Assembly: GCA_021792355.1 (NCBI GenBank)
Contig: JAJYUV010000011.1
Location: forward strand, 1 to 46,631
Direction of reading: 5' to 3'
Length of the DNA stretch: 46,631 nucleotides
Source: Thermoplasmata archaeon
Lineage (GTDB): Archaea > Thermoplasmatota > Thermoplasmata > Thermoplasmatales > GCA-001856825
The notes beneath the pieces are model-generated. The model ran no database searches. It was given only the letters and a program-made list of their open reading frames with translations, and was not told the origin of the DNA. The translations under genes were made by a program, and so were the position numbers. Of this stretch, positions 31,658 through 40,290 are shown one piece after another; positions within the stretch are counted from its first letter, which is position 1, and each line of letters opens with the position of its first letter.

Positions 31658-32758
31658 ATGGTGACCGTAGGAGAAATAATGACCACAAAAGTGATTACAT
31701 TGACCGCTGACGATTTTATCTCTACGGCAATAGCGAAGATGAGTGACAATAAAGTGCACCACATCCCCATAGTGGACGAAAAGGGGGGATACATTGGAAT
31801 GCTGGACTACAACCTTCTGTTCAAGAGGGAATCCATACCCGTAACGACAAAGGTTAAGACCATAATGGAACGGACCCCGTCAATAGGTTCTGACGCATCC
31901 ATAGCAGATGCGGCAAGACTCATGGTCGACAGCGGCCTGAAAGCACTTCCTGTCCTGGAAAAGAACAAGGTCAAAGGAATCGTGACTTCTACTGACATCG
32001 TTCATTCCGTAAATTCCATTCCGGAAGTTGCGAACATGACCGCGGCTGAAATCATGTCGGGGGAACCCATAACGGTTACTGAGAATGATGATCTGATAGA
32101 AGCGCTGAGGAAGATGAGAAGCATAGACGAGACGAGTATACCTGTTGTAGATAAGGATGGAAAGATCTCGGGATTGGTTAATATCAACGACATAAGCAAG
32201 GAACTCTGGAGGGAGAGAGGAAAGATGAGGCAGGGAGAATATTACAGGAACAAGGTCAGACCTACAGTGAAGGATGTTATGGTCTCACCTCTAGTGATAA
32301 ATGGTAATCAGAGCATATCCACCTGCATGAAGGAAATGATGGACTCCGATGCCAGAATCTGCACGGTTGTTGACGAGAATATGATCCCTGAAGGAGTGAT
32401 AAGTCAGAGCGACATCCTCGGGGAAATCGTAAAGGGTTCAGCGGAAAAAACCGTCCTAGTAAATCTTTCCGGTGCAAAGTTCGAAGACCCGGAAGTCTAT
32501 GATAAAGTGTATTCTATAATAGAAAAGTCAGCGGGGTCCATTGCTAAGTTCAAGCGCATGCGACCTATGTTGATCAATATCCACATCGAGGAGTACAATC
32601 AGACGGGTAAGGAGACAAAGTACTCAATAAGAGGAAAGATGGTCACGGAGTCCAAGACATTCTTTTCCAGAAGCTGGGACTGGAACTTATTCAGGGCGAT
32701 CAAGGAGCTTATGGGACAATTCGAAATGATGGTGAAGAAGAACAAGACCTACAGGTAG
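31658..32758 (+). CDS. Four-CBS-domain protein with a C-terminal HPF/RaiA-like domain
   Basis: A 366-residue protein with four CBS units (about 7-52, 68-113, 130-180, 205-260), each with the PVVD/(D)I-type end motif, expected to bind adenine nucleotides as two Bateman modules. Residues about 270-366 (TVLVNLSGAKFEDPEVYDKVYSII...INIHIEEYN...FSRSWDWNLFRAIKELMGQ) have the beta-alpha-beta-beta-beta-alpha pattern of ribosome-hibernation factors. It could therefore couple energy state to ribosome dormancy, which is inferred. It is 21 bp after nnrD and 12 bp before tldD. Confidence 0.8.
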   Translation: MVTVGEIMTTKVITLTADDFISTAIAKMSDNKVHHIPIVDEKGGYIGMLDYNLLFKRESIPVTTKVKTIMERTPSIGSDASIADAARLMVDSGLKALPVLEKNKVKGIVTSTDIVHSVNSIPEVANMTAAEIMSGEPITVTENDDLIEALRKMRSIDETSIPVVDKDGKISGLVNINDISKELWRERGKMRQGEYYRNKVRPTVKDVMVSPLVINGNQSISTCMKEMMDSDARICTVVDENMIPEGVISQSDILGEIVKGSAEKTVLVNLSGAKFEDPEVYDKVYSIIEKSAGSIAKFKRMRPMLINIHIEEYNQTGKETKYSIRGKMVTESKTFFSRSWDWNLFRAIKELMGQFEMMVKKNKTYR

Positions 32759-32770
32759 GGGGAAGGATCT

Positions 32771-34153
32771 ATGGAAGAGTTTGTCGATAAGGCGTTGGAT
32801 TATGCGTCAAAGAAGGCAAGATTTGTCGAGGTAAGGTTTTTCTCATCGTCCAAGAACATAGTCCTTCTGAAGAACGGAACGATCTCTGCCAGCGGCTACT
32901 CCGTTGATTCTGGATTGGCGATCAGGTTGTTGAACAGATCGATAGCTTTCTCTTCAATTAACATTGCCAGCTGGGATAGGATCAGAGAAGAGATAGATAG
33001 GGCCCTGAGGATGTCAGAGAGATCTGGAAGAAATAAATTTTCAGCTGAACCTCCTATGCAGGATTCCTGGCAGGTAGATCAGAGCAAGAAAATTGAAGAT
33101 GTGAGTTTCGAGGAAAGGATATCCAGGATGAGAGAACTTGACACTCTCCTCAATAATGAGAAGGTCTCTATGCGGATACTCTCACTGGGAGATACGATTG
33201 AGCAAGAGTACAACACCAACTCGGAAGGAATGGCACTGAGGTCAAAGCTTCCAAAGGTCTCGTTCTTCGCCATGCTGGGATTCATGGAGAATGGCAGCTT
33301 TGAACAGGGGACAGTGGAGGTTGGATCTTCTGGTGGATACGAATCTTTTGACAAGTGGAAACTGGATGAGAGACTTAAACACGAATCGGATGTGCTCAAG
33401 AGTGCAGCCCGTGCAAAGAAGCTGGAAGAAGGAACTTACGATCTTGTTGCAGGACCTGAGATTTCAGGCATAGTAGCCCACGAAAGTGCAGGTCATCCTA
33501 CTGAATCAGATAGGATACTTGGAAGAGAAATGGCGCAGGCGGGGGAGTCGTTCATAAGGAAGGACGACAGGGGGAGAAGGGTAGGCTCAGACATAGTCAA
33601 CCTCGTTGACGATCCAACCATGAACAACAGCTTCGGATTCTATAAGTACGACCGGGACGGAGTTAGGGCCCGAAAGAGGTACCTCTACAAGGACGGACTC
33701 ATAAATGAGTTCCTCAGCAATAGAGAAAGTGCAGGCAGAATGGAGTCAGTGAGCAATGGAGCATCCCGATCTTCTGAGTGGGATAAGGAACCTTTAGTCA
33801 GAATGAGCACCACATATATCGAGCCGAGAGACTACGATTTTGAAGAGTTAATAGAGGATGTTAAGGAAGGGATATACATGAGGAGCTTCACAGAATGGAA
33901 TATTGACGATATAAGGTTCAATGAGAAATATGTCGGCAGAGAAGCATACCACATTCAAAATGGCAAAATAAAGGAGGCTGTAAGGAGACCAGTTATCGAA
34001 ACTACAACGATCAACTTTTATTCATCAATAGACGCGATCGGAAAGGATCTGGAGTTTTCGGCTGGTACCTGCGGCAAGGGTGATCCAATGCAGGGAGTGG
34101 ATGTGTGGATGGGAGGACCTCACATCCGGCTTAGAAATCTCAATGTGAGGTGA
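32771..34153 (+). CDS. tldD: TldD metalloprotease subunit
   Basis: A 460-residue TldD, the catalytic partner in the TldD/TldE heterodimeric metalloprotease that trims unfolded or modified peptides. The zinc-binding HESAGH motif (H237, E238, H242) is in IVAHESAGHPTESD, followed by the conserved GSDIVNLVDDPT and later FSAGTCGKGDPMQG near the C-terminus. ATG start; GGGGGAAGGA immediately upstream is a fair SD. It is followed by tldE after 5 bp, so the two subunits are co-translated. Confidence 0.95.
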   Translation: MEEFVDKALDYASKKARFVEVRFFSSSKNIVLLKNGTISASGYSVDSGLAIRLLNRSIAFSSINIASWDRIREEIDRALRMSERSGRNKFSAEPPMQDSWQVDQSKKIEDVSFEERISRMRELDTLLNNEKVSMRILSLGDTIEQEYNTNSEGMALRSKLPKVSFFAMLGFMENGSFEQGTVEVGSSGGYESFDKWKLDERLKHESDVLKSAARAKKLEEGTYDLVAGPEISGIVAHESAGHPTESDRILGREMAQAGESFIRKDDRGRRVGSDIVNLVDDPTMNNSFGFYKYDRDGVRARKRYLYKDGLINEFLSNRESAGRMESVSNGASRSSEWDKEPLVRMSTTYIEPRDYDFEELIEDVKEGIYMRSFTEWNIDDIRFNEKYVGREAYHIQNGKIKEAVRRPVIETTTINFYSSIDAIGKDLEFSAGTCGKGDPMQGVDVWMGGPHIRLRNLNVR

Positions 34154-34158
34154 ACTGA

Positions 34159-35457
34159 ATGGATATCGAAAAAATTTACGCAAAACTAGAAAAGAGGGTT
34201 GACCAAGCAGCTGTAAAGCTCACTAGGTCAAGGGTCACTCAAGTGAGATTTTCCAACAATTTGATAGACATCACCAACGAATGGAACGAAGAGCTTGCAT
34301 CAGTGTTCCTCGCAAAGAATGGGAGAACGTTCGTGTTTGATCTAAAGAGCGAGGATGACCTCGATGGAATAGCCTCCCGGGCACTGTCTGCTCTGAAGAG
34401 CATAGAGAAGAATGAAGATTTTTTCAGTCTAAATGATAAAAAGAGCACTTACAGAAATAAGAAGATGAGAGATGAGAAGCTCAGGCAAATTGAGGGACAG
34501 GAATTTGTAAACGATTTCATTGATGAGGTCAAGCCCTTTGTGAAAAGAGTTGGTGGAGTCTTCTATAAGAAGGAGGTTGATGAGGAAGTTCTAACGCCCT
34601 TTAATAGGGGAACTGAAAGACAATTTGGAATAGAGTTTGTGTCAAGGGCATTCGACGACAACGATTATCCCGTTCAAACATCCATAGCAACTTCGACTGA
34701 TGAAGACATTAAAAAACTGGCTACCCAGGTAGATGAAACATTAAAACTCACGAAAATGGTGAAAAACATAAAGGAAGGCAGGGAGGGGAAGTACAACGTC
34801 ATATTCAGTCCACTCTGCTTTGCCTCTATTGTTTCATACACGATACCCATGGCCTCCGCATTTCAGATAGACTCTGGAATGTCCATGTTCGCAGATAGAA
34901 TGGGAGAAAAGATCGGAAACTCCATCTTGACGGTCTACGATGATCCCTCGGATGATACGATGTTCAACTCAAGAAGTTTCGATGAAGAAGGGAGTCCGAC
35001 TAGAAAGACTCCAGTCATTGAGAAAGGATTAGTTAAGAACTTCCTCCACAACTTCTCTACTGCAAAAAAATACGGAGTGGAAACTACCGGAAATGCAGGC
35101 ATTGTGAGCCCAGGTCCCTGGCAGATCTCTGTGGAACCAGGAACGGAAGACATTGACGACATGATATCGTCCACCCGGAAGGGCCTCCTCATCAACAACA
35201 CCTGGTACACCAGATTTCAGGATTATAGAGAAGGGATATTCTCCACGATACCGAGAGATGGTATCTTCTATATCGAAAATGGAGAGATTAAAGAGAGCTG
35301 GGGAGGGATAAGGATATCGGATTCGCTTCTCCACCTTTATAAGAACATCGAAGGCATCAGCAGAGAAACTGACAAGGTAAAATGGTGGGATGAAACTATG
35401 TTTACAAAATCACCGTTTGTCGCAGTAGCTGAGGTGAATATTTCTCGAAGCAGGTAG
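34159..35457 (+). CDS. pmbA: TldE/PmbA subunit
   Basis: A 432-residue non-catalytic partner of TldD. It shares the overall fold (FSPLCFASIVSYTIPMASAF, then MGEKIGNSILTVYDDPSD, where TldD has the zinc motif and the DDPT loop) but has no HExxxH, as expected. Near the end are GLLINNTWYTRFQDYREG and WGGIRISD. It starts 5 bp after tldD. It is the last gene of the nnrD-CBS-tldD-tldE block; a GC-rich hairpin lies 80 bp downstream. Confidence 0.93.
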   Translation: MDIEKIYAKLEKRVDQAAVKLTRSRVTQVRFSNNLIDITNEWNEELASVFLAKNGRTFVFDLKSEDDLDGIASRALSALKSIEKNEDFFSLNDKKSTYRNKKMRDEKLRQIEGQEFVNDFIDEVKPFVKRVGGVFYKKEVDEEVLTPFNRGTERQFGIEFVSRAFDDNDYPVQTSIATSTDEDIKKLATQVDETLKLTKMVKNIKEGREGKYNVIFSPLCFASIVSYTIPMASAFQIDSGMSMFADRMGEKIGNSILTVYDDPSDDTMFNSRSFDEEGSPTRKTPVIEKGLVKNFLHNFSTAKKYGVETTGNAGIVSPGPWQISVEPGTEDIDDMISSTRKGLLINNTWYTRFQDYREGIFSTIPRDGIFYIENGEIKESWGGIRISDSLLHLYKNIEGISRETDKVKWWDETMFTKSPFVAVAEVNISRSR

Positions 35458-35887
35458 CCGCTGGCGGAGGTGTTTTGGTACCCCCGGTGAAGAGATATTG
35501 TAGAAATGTAGATATATTAAGTTAAATTAAGTAATAGCTCACTGCCCCTTGGCCCCTCCTATCGGGCAGTGAGTTTAATTTTAAGTTCGTACTTATATGA
35601 AGCTGTTCTCTCTATTCTGGTCATTTTTGAGTGTTAACGCAAAAAATTGCACATTACTTCTCAATGTGATTGAGTTGACCTTCCAGCGTATTCGATCCTG
35701 ACCGGGTCCCACCACGCCTTTGCTACATTCCGTCCTAGGATTGACGGAACGTGACTAATGATAAGCGCTTCTGTTGTACCGAAAAATAATTCTATAATGT
35801 GAAAAAAGATTGTGGATGTCCGTGCTCCGACCGGTGGAAATGCATCAGTCATCCGCCAACCTTGAATGATCGTGCCTGGCGCCCAGT
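35458..35887. other. Convergent intergenic region with hairpin
   Basis: A 430-bp region between the tldE stop and the superoxide dismutase stop. It contains the 10-bp hairpin at 35538-35573. A 63-codon minus-strand frame (35661-35852) lies downstream of the superoxide dismutase gene but shows no recognisable domain or start signal, so I do not call it. Confidence 0.5.
35538..35573. terminator. Strong stem-loop in the convergent region (terminator or small structured RNA)
   Basis: CTCACTGCCC (35538-35547) and GGGCAGTGAG (35564-35573) pair perfectly with a 16-nt pyrimidine-rich loop, and both sides are AT-rich (TTAAATTAA before, TTTAATTTTAA after). Archaeal termination usually needs only T-runs, so so GC-rich a stem is noteworthy. 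It may be an RNA element or a DNA-binding site instead. Confidence 0.5.
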
Positions 35888-36514
35888 TTACAGCAATCTC
35901 CCAAGTTTCTTGTTTGCCTCATCCCAGTTAACTATGTGCCACCAGGCACCCACGTAATCTGCCCTCTTGTTCTTGTACTGTAGATAATAGGCGTGCTCGA
36001 ACTCATCCAGAATTAAAACAATCGGCATCTCGGCGAGATGATTCATGAAATGATTTTCCACCGTCATGATGTTTAGATTGCTGTTTTCCTTGTCGTACGT
36101 TAGAACCGCCCATCCTGTACCTGGATTCGAGTTTGCGGCTTCCGTGAATATCTTCCTGAACTTTTCATAGCTACCGTATTGCTGCTCTATCAGGTCACCA
36201 AGTTTTCCACCTGGCTTGTCTCCGCCCTTTCCTTCTGGGGCCATATTGTTCCAGTAGAGCGTATGTAGCTTGTCCCCGTTAATGTTGAATGTGAGATTTC
36301 TCAATACACCGTGAATGTCGTAGCTTTTTACCTCCTCCTTAATAATTCCGTTTAGTCTATCTATAAGGTTATTTGCAGTATTTACGTAGGCTTTATGATG
36401 CCCGTTATAGTGGACATCCACTATATCCTTGTTAATGTGGGGCTCAAGTCCGTCAATTCGGTAAGGTAGCTGAGGTAGCTCATATTTATTCAATCCTTTA
36501 TATTCCACCTTCAA
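35888..36514 (-). CDS. sod: Superoxide dismutase, Fe/Mn family
   Basis: A 208-residue enzyme that dismutates superoxide. Metal ligands are seen in order: the first His in [17 protein letters not shown], a second in [12 protein letters not shown], and the Asp and His of [29 protein letters not shown]. The iron or manganese preference cannot be read safely. Length is normal. A weak SD-like GGTGAT lies before the ATG at 36514 (TGCGGTGATTTGAAGGTGG). It is a stand-alone gene between the hairpin region and a 215-bp gap with no gene. Confidence 0.96.
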   Translation of the reverse strand: MKVEYKGLNKYELPQLPYRIDGLEPHINKDIVDVHYNGHHKAYVNTANNLIDRLNGIIKEEVKSYDIHGVLRNLTFNINGDKLHTLYWNNMAPEGKGGDKPGGKLGDLIEQQYGSYEKFRKIFTEAANSNPGTGWAVLTYDKENSNLNIMTVENHFMNHLAEMPIVLILDEFEHAYYLQYKNKRADYVGAWWHIVNWDEANKKLGRLL

Positions 36515-36729
36515 ATCACCGCATCACCATATGAAGGTTCGTTTTAATATTTTTGTCAAGATGTCGGGAAATGCCGTTAGAATTTCTTTGCCTTGCACGA
36601 AATATTACAGACACTAAGGTCGGGCTCATCTTGAATTTTGGCATCGGGGTTCGATGAATAGTAGCTAGATATCTGTCGGAGTACCACGTATCTTATCGTG
36701 ATCACTAGTGACACTTCAGGATTGACCCT

Positions 36730-37857
36730 TTAACTCTTTAGAAGGGCCTTTGCGATCACTATTTTCCTAATTTCCGTGGTTCCTGCCCCGATTTCGTAGA
36801 GTATAGCATCCCTCAGATATCTACCCAAGGGATAGTCTTCCGTGTAGCCGTACCCGCCGAAAATCTGTATGGCTTCCTTAGTCACTTGTGTTGCCGTTTC
36901 CGAAGCCAGCATTATGGACGCTGCTGCAAATGATGGGTCCGACATCTTGCTTCCGACGAGGGTTGCGGCCTTGTATGAGAGAAGTCTTGCTGCTTCGAGT
37001 CTAGTGAACATGTACGCCAATTTTTCCTGAATAAGCTCAAACTCTCCTATCTTCTTTCCGAATTGTTCCCTCTGATTACTGTAGCTTATGGCTTCGTCCA
37101 GTGCACGCCTTGCAATCCCGAGTGGACCAAATGCTAGAACTGCCCTTTCTGCATTCAGACCCTGGTAGATAATGCTCTTCGCTTGACCCTCTCCCTTCAC
37201 TATCCTGTCTCTGCTGACAATCACGTTCCTGAAAACAACTTCTCCAGTTGGAGAGCCCCTCATTCCAAGCTTCGTGATTTTCCTGGGAGTTTCTACTCCA
37301 TCCCCTTTCTCCAGTATGAATGCAGAATACGATTTTCCATTTCTCGCATAGACAAGAAAAACATCTGCAACGGGTGCATTTGTTATGAATGTCTTGGACC
37401 CATTTATTTCATAGTCCGTCCCTTTCTGTTCATATACCGTTTTCATACCTCCCAATGCATCCGACCCAGCACCGGGTTCCGTAAGACAGAGCGATCCGAT
37501 CTTCCTACCAGATACTAAGTCAGGAAGATATCTCTCTTTCTGTTCCTTGCTGGCGTTTCTGTGTATGTTATCGAGAACGAGATTGTTGTGGGCACCATAC
37601 GAGAGACCAAACGATCCCGAGTAATATGAAATCTCCTCGAGGACGACCCCCTCTGTGAGATAGTCCATCCCAGCTCCTCCGTACTCCTGCGAAATAGTAA
37701 GTCCGAGCATGCCTAGCTTTCCCATTTCCCTAAAAAGCTCTATAGGAAAGTGATCTTCCTTGTCCATTTTGGTGGAAATGGGTTCAATCTTTTTCTGAGA
37801 AAATTCCCTGACCAAATCTCTTATGGCGAGAGTGTCGTCCGGAAGCTTGAAATCCAT
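36730..37857 (-). CDS. Acyl-CoA dehydrogenase
   Basis: A 375-residue FAD enzyme that desaturates acyl-CoA at C2-C3. Seen are the N-terminal helical domain, the GLTISQEYGGAG and SLCLTEPGAGSDALGG beta-domain motifs, the FAD-binding segment (QREQFGKKIGEFELIQ) and QIFGGYGYTEDYPLGRYLRDA near the C-terminus. The likely catalytic glutamate is in LYEIGAGTTEIRK, the usual site for short/medium-chain members. Chain length preference unknown. ATG start; divergent from the MqnA-like gene across 91 bp with a TATATATAG block. Confidence 0.95.
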   Translation of the reverse strand: MDFKLPDDTLAIRDLVREFSQKKIEPISTKMDKEDHFPIELFREMGKLGMLGLTISQEYGGAGMDYLTEGVVLEEISYYSGSFGLSYGAHNNLVLDNIHRNASKEQKERYLPDLVSGRKIGSLCLTEPGAGSDALGGMKTVYEQKGTDYEINGSKTFITNAPVADVFLVYARNGKSYSAFILEKGDGVETPRKITKLGMRGSPTGEVVFRNVIVSRDRIVKGEGQAKSIIYQGLNAERAVLAFGPLGIARRALDEAISYSNQREQFGKKIGEFELIQEKLAYMFTRLEAARLLSYKAATLVGSKMSDPSFAAASIMLASETATQVTKEAIQIFGGYGYTEDYPLGRYLRDAILYEIGAGTTEIRKIVIAKALLKS

Positions 37858-37948
37858 AATTGTTCTACTTCATTATATATAGCCCAATTATAAGATTTGC
37901 CAGTGCCTGCCAAAGGTTATTAGGTTCTGAAAACTATAGAAGTGGATA

Positions 37949-38683
37949 ATGGAAATAGTGTTTCCGGACATACCAGAGTACCATTTCATCCTAAAGGGAC
38001 TGTATTCAGATAAGTTTACCCTATATCCAAAGTTCCACTGCGAGGCCACAACAGATTTTGATCAGGAAATAACTGCCGATGTCGCGTTCTTACCAGCACC
38101 AATCGCAATGATGAACGCCCACAATTATGCTCTCCTCAAGACTGGGAATATTTTTTCCTATTTTTCGGGTCCTCAGCTGTTCTCTCCTCTGAAAGAATTC
38201 AACGAGGTCTTTATCGACAAGAGGGATTTTGTTTCAGAATATTATGCAAGAATACTGTTGAAGGGTGTGAATGTGAGGAAAGGAGATGGCTCTCCGGCAC
38301 TTATGGAACCCAGGATTGCGATGATGAGCCCCCAAACAAATCAAGAGAAGATGGACCTGTACGAACACTGGAGAACTTTGGCAAATAGCCTCCCCTTTCC
38401 ACTCTACTGCGGGATGATAAGGAAATCAGCAAGGGGGCTCAAAGGGATAGTAGAGGATGCTATAAACGCTTCCGTGAAATACGCACTCAACAATTCCTCT
38501 GATGTTATAAAAGAGATTGCAATGATGCACAGAATAGAAAACTTCGAGCTCTTAAAAAGAGTGATGTTCCAGTTCATTAACAAGAACACGCTGGCAATAT
38601 CTGAGGAAGAGATGGAGTCCCTGAGGGTACTGAATCGAGAGATGGAAAACAGGGGTTTCCCAGTGTACAAGCTGAAAATATGA
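37949..38683 (+). CDS. MqnA/MqnD-like (DUF178) periplasmic-binding-fold protein
   Basis: A 244-residue protein with a type II periplasmic-binding-protein-like pattern. ADVAFLPAPIAMMNAH and IFSYFSGPQLFSP match the D(V/A)xxxPxxxAxxN and SxxxVxSVxLFS positions of MqnA/MqnD enzymes (futalosine menaquinone pathway). There is no signal peptide, fitting the cytoplasmic location of those enzymes. The similarity is moderate and a related unknown function is possible. A menaquinone-type prenyltransferase fusion (40291) is two genes downstream, which gives some support. ATG start at 37949. Confidence 0.5.
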   Translation: MEIVFPDIPEYHFILKGLYSDKFTLYPKFHCEATTDFDQEITADVAFLPAPIAMMNAHNYALLKTGNIFSYFSGPQLFSPLKEFNEVFIDKRDFVSEYYARILLKGVNVRKGDGSPALMEPRIAMMSPQTNQEKMDLYEHWRTLANSLPFPLYCGMIRKSARGLKGIVEDAINASVKYALNNSSDVIKEIAMMHRIENFELLKRVMFQFINKNTLAISEEEMESLRVLNREMENRGFPVYKLKI

Positions 38684-38741
38684 ACCGTACAAGGACTGCA
38701 GAATACGCACTTATTAATATCATGAACTTTCATGATGAAAT

Positions 38742-39674
38742 ATGGAGTACATAGATGAAATTAGGTCTCTTGGGAATCAACTTTCATTTCATGGGGTCAT
38801 GGACGTTCCAAGTGAAATTAATAAGATCGTGATAGCAGGAATGGGAGGCTCTGGGATAGCGGGCATGATCTTCCGGGATTGCTATACCAAGAAACCAGTT
38901 ACGCTGGTCAATTCCTATAACATTCCAGATTTTGTCGATAAAAATACTCTTTTCGTTGCAATCAGTTATTCCGGTAATACATCGGAAACACTCGAAGCAA
39001 CCAGAAGGGCGCTGAAAAGAGGTGCCCAGGCGAGAGCCATATCTACCGGAGGAAAACTTGCAGAAATGGTGGAAAAAACAGTTATCGTTCCAGGTGGTTT
39101 CCAGCCGCGTTCTGCCGTTGGGTTCCTCACCATCCCCCTTTTCAGAGGCTTCGGACTAGTCGATGATTCAGAGATAGATTTCACGAGGAAGTTACTTGCA
39201 AGCTTGGATGTGTTTGTGGACCCATTCAGGGAATTTGCGGACAAGATATTCTCCGGGAAGAAGATCCCCGTTATTTTTGGAACTCCTGGATTCGACAGCG
39301 TTGCTTATAGATGGAAGACACAGTTCAATGAGAATGCCAAGGTACTGGCTTATTCCACATCATTCCCTGAGCTGAACCACAACGACACCATGGCTCTTGA
39401 AAGTACGTACAGGAAAGAGGAATTCTATTTCTTCGTACTGACCCATCAATCCCTGGAAAAAGAGATCAGCGATAGGATCAAAATCACTTCCAAACTATGC
39501 AACATAGAGATGAACCGGGTTGACGGGGAGGGTGCATCACAGTTCTCGAATATATTCACGCTCATACACAAAGGAGACTTCATCTCCTACTATCTGGCGG
39601 AAAGGAGAGGGGTTGATCCAAGAAATGTTGAGATCATTGAAAAACTTAAGAGAGATCTTGAGAAGTCTGTCTAA
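38742..39674 (+). CDS. Bifunctional phosphoglucose/phosphomannose isomerase
   Basis: A 310-residue archaeal PGI/PMI interconverting glucose-6-P, mannose-6-P and fructose-6-P. It has two SIS domains. The first has AGMGGSGIAGM, ISYSGNTSETLE and QPRSAVGFL. The second has FNENAK (E197) and ELNHND (H213), a Glu/His pair 16 residues apart, as I recall for the catalytic pair of the Pyrobaculum enzyme. Length is normal. A TATA-like TATTAATATC is about 25-30 nt upstream of the ATG. It feeds glycolysis and gluconeogenesis; neighbours are not pathway-specific. Confidence 0.92.
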   Translation: MEYIDEIRSLGNQLSFHGVMDVPSEINKIVIAGMGGSGIAGMIFRDCYTKKPVTLVNSYNIPDFVDKNTLFVAISYSGNTSETLEATRRALKRGAQARAISTGGKLAEMVEKTVIVPGGFQPRSAVGFLTIPLFRGFGLVDDSEIDFTRKLLASLDVFVDPFREFADKIFSGKKIPVIFGTPGFDSVAYRWKTQFNENAKVLAYSTSFPELNHNDTMALESTYRKEEFYFFVLTHQSLEKEISDRIKITSKLCNIEMNRVDGEGASQFSNIFTLIHKGDFISYYLAERRGVDPRNVEIIEKLKRDLEKSV

Positions 39675-39772
39675 CCACCTTTTTGAGAGTGCGTCCCTTA
39701 ATCACATACTAGTTATCACAATGCACTAAACATAATTATTAATATGAGGCGCCTTTAGACCATGAAATCTAG

Positions 39773-40126
39773 ATGACGGTTATAAAAAGGGAGGAGCTTG
39801 TCACAGCCCTTAACGTTATATTCAAACCGTCCGGGATGAATCAAAAGGAAATAGAGGAGCTTGCAGATTACGTGCTCAGCTTTTTCGGATTTGAGGACAC
39901 TCTTGTGGACAACATTCTGTCTCAACAGGACAGAGATGTTTTCTATACCCTGGAGGAGACTGGAATTCTTTCCACCAGCAGCGAAGACATAACCCTGATG
40001 AAGGGAAAGACTTGGAGGATCCATTACTGGCACATCAACGATTTGAAGATCAAGAACATCCTAAGCACTCGGAAGGAAGGAGAGGAAAACATTTACGACA
40101 AGATCTTCAGAGAAGAACTGAGATAA
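39773..40126 (+). CDS. Conserved small helical protein (117 aa), possibly DUF6015
   Basis: A 117-residue acidic and basic helical protein (ELVTALNVIFKPSGMNQKEIEELADYVLSFFG, then DRDVFYTLEETGILSTSSEDITLMKGKTWRIHYW). The winged-helix-like TLEETGIL...WRIHYW stretch resembles a family in Thermoplasmata that I recall as DUF6015, but I am not certain. No catalytic residues are visible. The ATG at 39773 is preceded by ATTATTAATATGAGG. It stands alone after PGI/PMI. Confidence 0.6.
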   Translation: MTVIKREELVTALNVIFKPSGMNQKEIEELADYVLSFFGFEDTLVDNILSQQDRDVFYTLEETGILSTSSEDITLMKGKTWRIHYWHINDLKIKNILSTRKEGEENIYDKIFREELR

Positions 40127-40290
40127 GCCTGCTGATGGCGTAGTATATAAAAAAAAGGGGCGGAGTTGATCTGTTGATACTGGAAGCTATTAAACTGGTC
40201 GATTCCATTAGAATGATTGCTTGTTGATATCCACTGCCTTCTTTCAACTTACTCCTAACATTATTATAATCACTAAAGATTACTCACTCA

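Noticed and set aside
35661..35852. 63-codon minus-strand frame downstream of superoxide dismutase
   Set aside because: No domain, start signal or recognisable relative; likely chance ORF in a gene-poor region.
36630..36729. GGGGTTCGATGA and GTGATCAC motifs upstream of the acyl-CoA dehydrogenase stop, considered as an RNA gene or operator
   Set aside because: No cloverleaf can be drawn, and the palindrome is short and lies downstream of the gene rather than at a promoter.
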